Virus record (IMG/VR): IMGVR_UViG_3300042691_033066
Span: 1 to 64,000 of that record
Source: a virus
Direction: 5' to 3' (one strand)
Length of the DNA: 64,000 nucleotides
The position numbers and the translations under genes are program-made. The notes below the pieces were generated by a model. It saw only the letters and a list, made by a program, of their open reading frames with translations. It ran no database searches and was not told the origin of the DNA. Shown one piece after another: positions 61,039-64,000 of the stretch (positions within the stretch are counted from its first letter, which is position 1; each line of letters begins with the position of its first letter).

Positions 61039-61662
61039 ATGACACAGAATAGATTTATACCACTCCATAGTTTAGTAGCCGGAGCAGTTCCTACCGCCAG
61101 TGGACTATATCAAGGTGAATTGGCACTTAATCTTGCCGATGGAAAAATTTATACACGAAGCGGATCCAGTATCCTTGTATTAAATGAGACAGATGGATTC
61201 TTTTCTAGTAGTCAGCAAATAGACATACAAGAAATACCTGGTATTGAAGATTATGCAACCGTATTCTCTAATTCATTTGAAGGTACACAGCAGATTACGG
61301 GATCTGTTATTTTTGATGGAGCCAGTGTAGAAATCAGTAGTTCACTAAAAGGTGGAATTTTCAATGCAACTGAGTTAATTGATCCACTCATTCCAGTAGC
61401 AAAATATTCTGGAGTTTCTATAGAATATACCGCACAGCGAGCAACTGCAATTCGCTCGGGTATCATACTTGCATCTTGGAGTGGGAGTACCATCACCCAC
61501 ACGGACGTATCAAACACAGAAATTGGTGATGATACAAATGACTTAAGTTTTAATTTTGTCCGTATTGGGGACGACATAAGGTTTCGTGCATATAGTCAAG
61601 GATTAGGTACGGGAGAATGGACCGTACAATTCCTATTTAAGATGTTTCCTAACCTTATGTAA
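61039..61662 (+). CDS. Tail fibre-associated protein with shared C-terminal beta domain
   Basis: 207 aa. It opens with RFIPLHSLVAGAVPTASGLY and QGELALNLADGKIYTRSGSS, the 'GELALNxxDGKIY' motif of phage fibre/neck appendage proteins. The C-terminal ~90 residues (TAQRATAIRSGIILASWSGS, THTDVSNTEIGDDTNDLSFN, WTVQFLFKMF) parallel the end of the 61695 protein (NYRTGTVMTVWNSTT, TDASTADIGNTGQAVLSV, WTAKTAIRML). A short linker joins the two parts. It is likely the tip or cap of a fibre. Confidence 0.68.
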   Translation: MTQNRFIPLHSLVAGAVPTASGLYQGELALNLADGKIYTRSGSSILVLNETDGFFSSSQQIDIQEIPGIEDYATVFSNSFEGTQQITGSVIFDGASVEISSSLKGGIFNATELIDPLIPVAKYSGVSIEYTAQRATAIRSGIILASWSGSTITHTDVSNTEIGDDTNDLSFNFVRIGDDIRFRAYSQGLGTGEWTVQFLFKMFPNLM

Positions 61663-61670
61663 TATTTATG
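61663..61670 (+). promoter_or_regulatory. Candidate late promoter TATTTATG
   Basis: AATATTTATGTATATA right after the previous stop, with the core 24 bases before the ATG at 61695. Confidence 0.5.
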
Positions 61671-61694
61671 TATATACCATTTCGGAGATAGTAA

Positions 61695-63611
61695 ATGGCA
61701 AATGAATTTATAGCCCGTAAGGGCCTAGTAGTACTAGAAAGCGGTGTTAGAGTTACCGGTTCATCCAATTTTGTGGGTGACGTAACTGCCTCTGGTAATA
61801 TACGAGCAGCCAATTTTTACGGAAACGGGCAACTTACAGGATCCTTCACTGGTTCGTTTATTGGCGATGGAAGTCAGATCAGTGGAATTGCAACAACATT
61901 GGCATTCAGTGGATCTACTGGAAATGATGTTGTTAACTTAAAAACAGAAGCTCTTACTATTGACGGAAGTAACGGCATTACAACAACCGTTACGAATAAT
62001 AAAGTTACAGTCAATGCACCGTCTGGAACCGTAACTGCATCAAGTCAAATTGATCATAATCTTACTACAAATTATGACGCCAACCGACACATTGATCATA
62101 CTGCGGTATCTATCACTGCGGGGTCTGGTTTAAGTGGCGGTGGTACCATTGCCGCAACACGTACATTAGCACTCGATACCTCTTCGGTACATTTCTTAGA
62201 CGGTGTTAAAAAAGAATTAAACACAGAAGGTGTAGTTAGTAGTTCTACACAAGTTAGTTATACGCAATTACAAAACATTCCTTCGGGGATAGTTAGTAGT
62301 TCTGGTCAAGTTGATGTACGCAATACTACTGGTATTGCCACAATTGCCACAACAGGATCCAACACGTTTACTGGTATTCAAACAATCAGTAATACCACAA
62401 ACAGTACAACCTTTAGTGATGGTGCATTAATTGTTCAAGGCGGCGTGGGTATTGCTAAAGATGTAAATATTTCTGGAAGTCTTCGTGTAACTGGAGTACT
62501 AACAGTTGCCTCCATGTCTACGCAGTACGTCACCTCATCACAAGTAAATGTAGGAGCAAGTAAAATTGTTCTTAATGATGATGACAATATACGGTTTGCC
62601 GGTATTTCCATATTTGATTCTGGGTCGTCAAATGCCACCGCATCTATTTTCTGGGATAGTTTAAATCACCATTTCATCTACCAAAATGAAGGAATTGATT
62701 CGTATACCGGCGGTATGTTTATTGCTGGTCCACGAAATACGGGAGCACTTGGATCCGAAGAAGGTTTAACAAACGGAAGAATTCCAGTAGCAGCAGGTGG
62801 TGACCACATTGATACCCGACTGGTATCTAGCTCCATGCGGGTGGATTTCCCATCACGACTCACGCACGTTGAAGCAGGATTATATATTACTGGCTCCGTA
62901 TCGTCGTCTGTGGGATTTTGGGGTGACGGTAGTAATCTTACGGGAGTTGTTAGTACATTAAGTGTCACGGGTTCACAAGGTGGTCAAGGAGCCGTCAATC
63001 TTAAGACACAAGGACTCACGGTCACGGGTACCAACGGTATTACTGCAACCGTCAGTGGACAAACACTTACGATTAGTGGCAGTAACGCAACAACGTCGGC
63101 AAAGGGTGTTGCGTCCTTCAATAGTACGAACTTCACAGTTACCAATGGTGAAGTAACGTCAAATAATATTACAATTAACGGCACCACAGTTACACTTGGC
63201 GGAACACGTAATATCACACTACAAGATATTACTACACAAGGATCAACGTCAAGTAATCAACTGACATTAAACGGTGGAGCAATTATCCACGGGGTACTGT
63301 TTACTTCAGCAAGTGCCACCAGTGTAGCGGGTCCAGTAACAAATCAAGTTATTGCCACGGTAGCAACAGGAAGTTACGACAGTGCGCAATTTGATTATGT
63401 ACTGAAGGACGGAACGAATTATCGTACGGGTACTGTAATGACGGTGTGGAACAGTACGACGGGAATTGAATTTACTGATGCGTCAACTGCTGATATTGGA
63501 AACACGGGACAAGCAGTCTTGTCAGTAGATACCAGTGGTGGAAATGTACGATTAAAATTGACCCTAACGTCAGGTACGTGGACAGCAAAGACTGCAATAC
63601 GAATGTTGTAA
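61695..63611 (+). CDS. Tail fibre protein (MANEFIARKGL family)
   Basis: 638 aa. N-terminal MANEFIARKGLVVLESG is almost repeated by the next gene. Beta repeats include SNFVGDVTASGNIRAANFYG and GDGSQISGIATTLAFSGSTG, and later a near duplicate (GDGSNLTGVVSTLSVTGSQG). A module at ~275-330 (YVTSSQVNVGASKIVL, RFAGISIFDSGSSN) matches one in the 2,204-aa fibre. The C-terminal domain has NYRTGTVMTVWNSTTGIEF and ADIGNTGQAVLSV. It is a fibrous virion protein, probably trimeric, without S74 domain. CGGAG precedes the ATG. Confidence 0.78.
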   Translation: MANEFIARKGLVVLESGVRVTGSSNFVGDVTASGNIRAANFYGNGQLTGSFTGSFIGDGSQISGIATTLAFSGSTGNDVVNLKTEALTIDGSNGITTTVTNNKVTVNAPSGTVTASSQIDHNLTTNYDANRHIDHTAVSITAGSGLSGGGTIAATRTLALDTSSVHFLDGVKKELNTEGVVSSSTQVSYTQLQNIPSGIVSSSGQVDVRNTTGIATIATTGSNTFTGIQTISNTTNSTTFSDGALIVQGGVGIAKDVNISGSLRVTGVLTVASMSTQYVTSSQVNVGASKIVLNDDDNIRFAGISIFDSGSSNATASIFWDSLNHHFIYQNEGIDSYTGGMFIAGPRNTGALGSEEGLTNGRIPVAAGGDHIDTRLVSSSMRVDFPSRLTHVEAGLYITGSVSSSVGFWGDGSNLTGVVSTLSVTGSQGGQGAVNLKTQGLTVTGTNGITATVSGQTLTISGSNATTSAKGVASFNSTNFTVTNGEVTSNNITINGTTVTLGGTRNITLQDITTQGSTSSNQLTLNGGAIIHGVLFTSASATSVAGPVTNQVIATVATGSYDSAQFDYVLKDGTNYRTGTVMTVWNSTTGIEFTDASTADIGNTGQAVLSVDTSGGNVRLKLTLTSGTWTAKTAIRML

Positions 63612-63655
63612 AATAAAAAAATAACACCCTTTGGATAATGAAAAAGGAGTAGCGG

Positions 63656-64000
63656 ATGGCAAATGAATTTATCGCCAGAAAGGGACTAATCGTTTCTGGT
63701 TCCACGGTAGTTACGAACGCAGTAACAGCGTCATTTTTTTCTGGTAACGGTAGTGCTCTAACAAACGTTACTGCCACATCCGCCTCCTTTGCATCAACTG
63801 CTTCGTTTGCAAATAATGCAGATTTACTTGATGGATTAAATTCTACTGTATTTGCAACCACCGGATCTAATACACTTTTAGGATCACAAACTGTGTCAGG
63901 CTCACTAAATGTAAGAGCTTCTACTAACGACCAAGATCCAATATTACAAATTAGTGAATTTCGTGGCGGATTACTTACAAAATTTTATGAGTCACAAGAT
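63656..64000 (+). CDS. Tail fibre protein, paralogue of the 61695 gene (partial, runs off the window)
   Basis: 115 codons to the window end with no stop. It begins MANEFIARKGLIVSGSTVV, nearly identical to the start of the preceding fibre, then SFFSGNGSALTNVTATSASF and ILQISEFRGGLLTKF. AAAAGGAG at 63642-63649 is the ribosome site. No promoter-like element is visible in the 44-base gap, so it is probably cotranscribed with the 61695 gene. Its C terminus, and whether it ends in a chaperone or receptor-binding domain, cannot be seen. Confidence 0.78.
   Translation, partial: MANEFIARKGLIVSGSTVVTNAVTASFFSGNGSALTNVTATSASFASTASFANNADLLDGLNSTVFATTGSNTLLGSQTVSGSLNVRASTNDQDPILQISEFRGGLLTKFYESQD

Noticed and set aside
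5355-61670. Reading the TATTTATA elements as T4-type promoters (TATAAATA) pointing leftward
   Set aside because: No minus-strand genes are supported, and the constant distance to + strand start codons argues for the + direction; antisense transcripts cannot be fully excluded.
1-64000. Signs of lysogeny, tRNA genes, insertion sequences or introns
   Set aside because: I looked for integrase, repressor, transposase, cloverleaf-like runs and interrupted conserved genes and saw none; the conserved proteins read through intact.

Overview
The window is part of the genome of a virulent tailed phage of the T4 superfamily (contractile-tailed myovirus). All supported genes lie on the + strand, packed end to end with many ATGA/TAATG overlaps. 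There is no tRNA, integrase or bacterial chromosomal gene. The sequence is AT-rich. Recognisable T4 counterparts are the late sigma factor gp55, baseplate gp25 and gp6, fused gp47-gp46 (Mre11/Rad50), a gp61-like primase, large terminase gp17, portal gp20, prohead protease gp21, scaffold gp22, major capsid gp23, neck/terminator proteins, sheath gp18 and tube gp19. Many of the unnamed proteins look like conserved families of marine and freshwater T4-like phages (cyanophage/pelagiphage type). The host cannot be named from the sequence.

Layout. 1-5.4 kb: a cysteine-rich microprotein, a hairpin, a membrane/coiled-coil protein, UV-damage endonuclease, GT2 glycosyltransferase, a CBS-less IMP dehydrogenase/GMP reductase, an anchored lysozyme-like protein and the late sigma factor. 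5.4-24.2 kb: baseplate and tail-periphery genes (spike/hub, gp25, gp6, a DNRLRE-like protein, a ten-repeat cysteine-rich protein, a 1,565-aa LamG protein and conserved structural proteins). 24.2-28.6 kb: replication/recombination island (PD-(D/E)XK nuclease, primase, SbcD-SbcC fusion). 28.6-35.4 kb: a 2,204-aa fibre with a C-terminal S74 chaperone. 35.5-39.6 kb: a small protein and a 1,208-aa multi-enzyme protein. 39.6-53.4 kb: packaging and head assembly from terminase to major capsid, interleaved with small probable internal-head proteins, a HAD phosphatase and a bS21 homologue. 53.4-59.3 kb: neck, tail terminator, sheath and tube. 59.3-64 kb: a second fibre cluster that runs off the window.

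How it works together. A motif TATTTATA (or one-base variants) lies 23-39 bases before the first gene of at least ten transcription blocks. It is the best candidate for the late promoter read by the gp55-like sigma encoded at 4589-5353. Strong hairpin terminators follow the major capsid, sheath and tube genes and the 22.7-kb structural block, so the most abundant virion proteins appear to be separately transcribed units.

The most unusual object is the 1,208-aa protein at 35966-39592. It joins an HNH-like basic region, an HExxH metallopeptidase-like domain, a complete set of nucleic-acid ligase/nucleotidyltransferase motifs, an NMNAT/cytidylyltransferase-like HxGH domain and a ParB-like domain. 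It carries two copies of a degenerate 36-residue motif. Prohead-protease-like LxE sites sit at its domain borders. I read it as a 'polyvalent' capsid-packaged, injected polyprotein; this is inference. Several neighbouring small proteins carry N-terminal peptides resembling T4 capsid-targeting sequences, which supports a head-packaged effector set.
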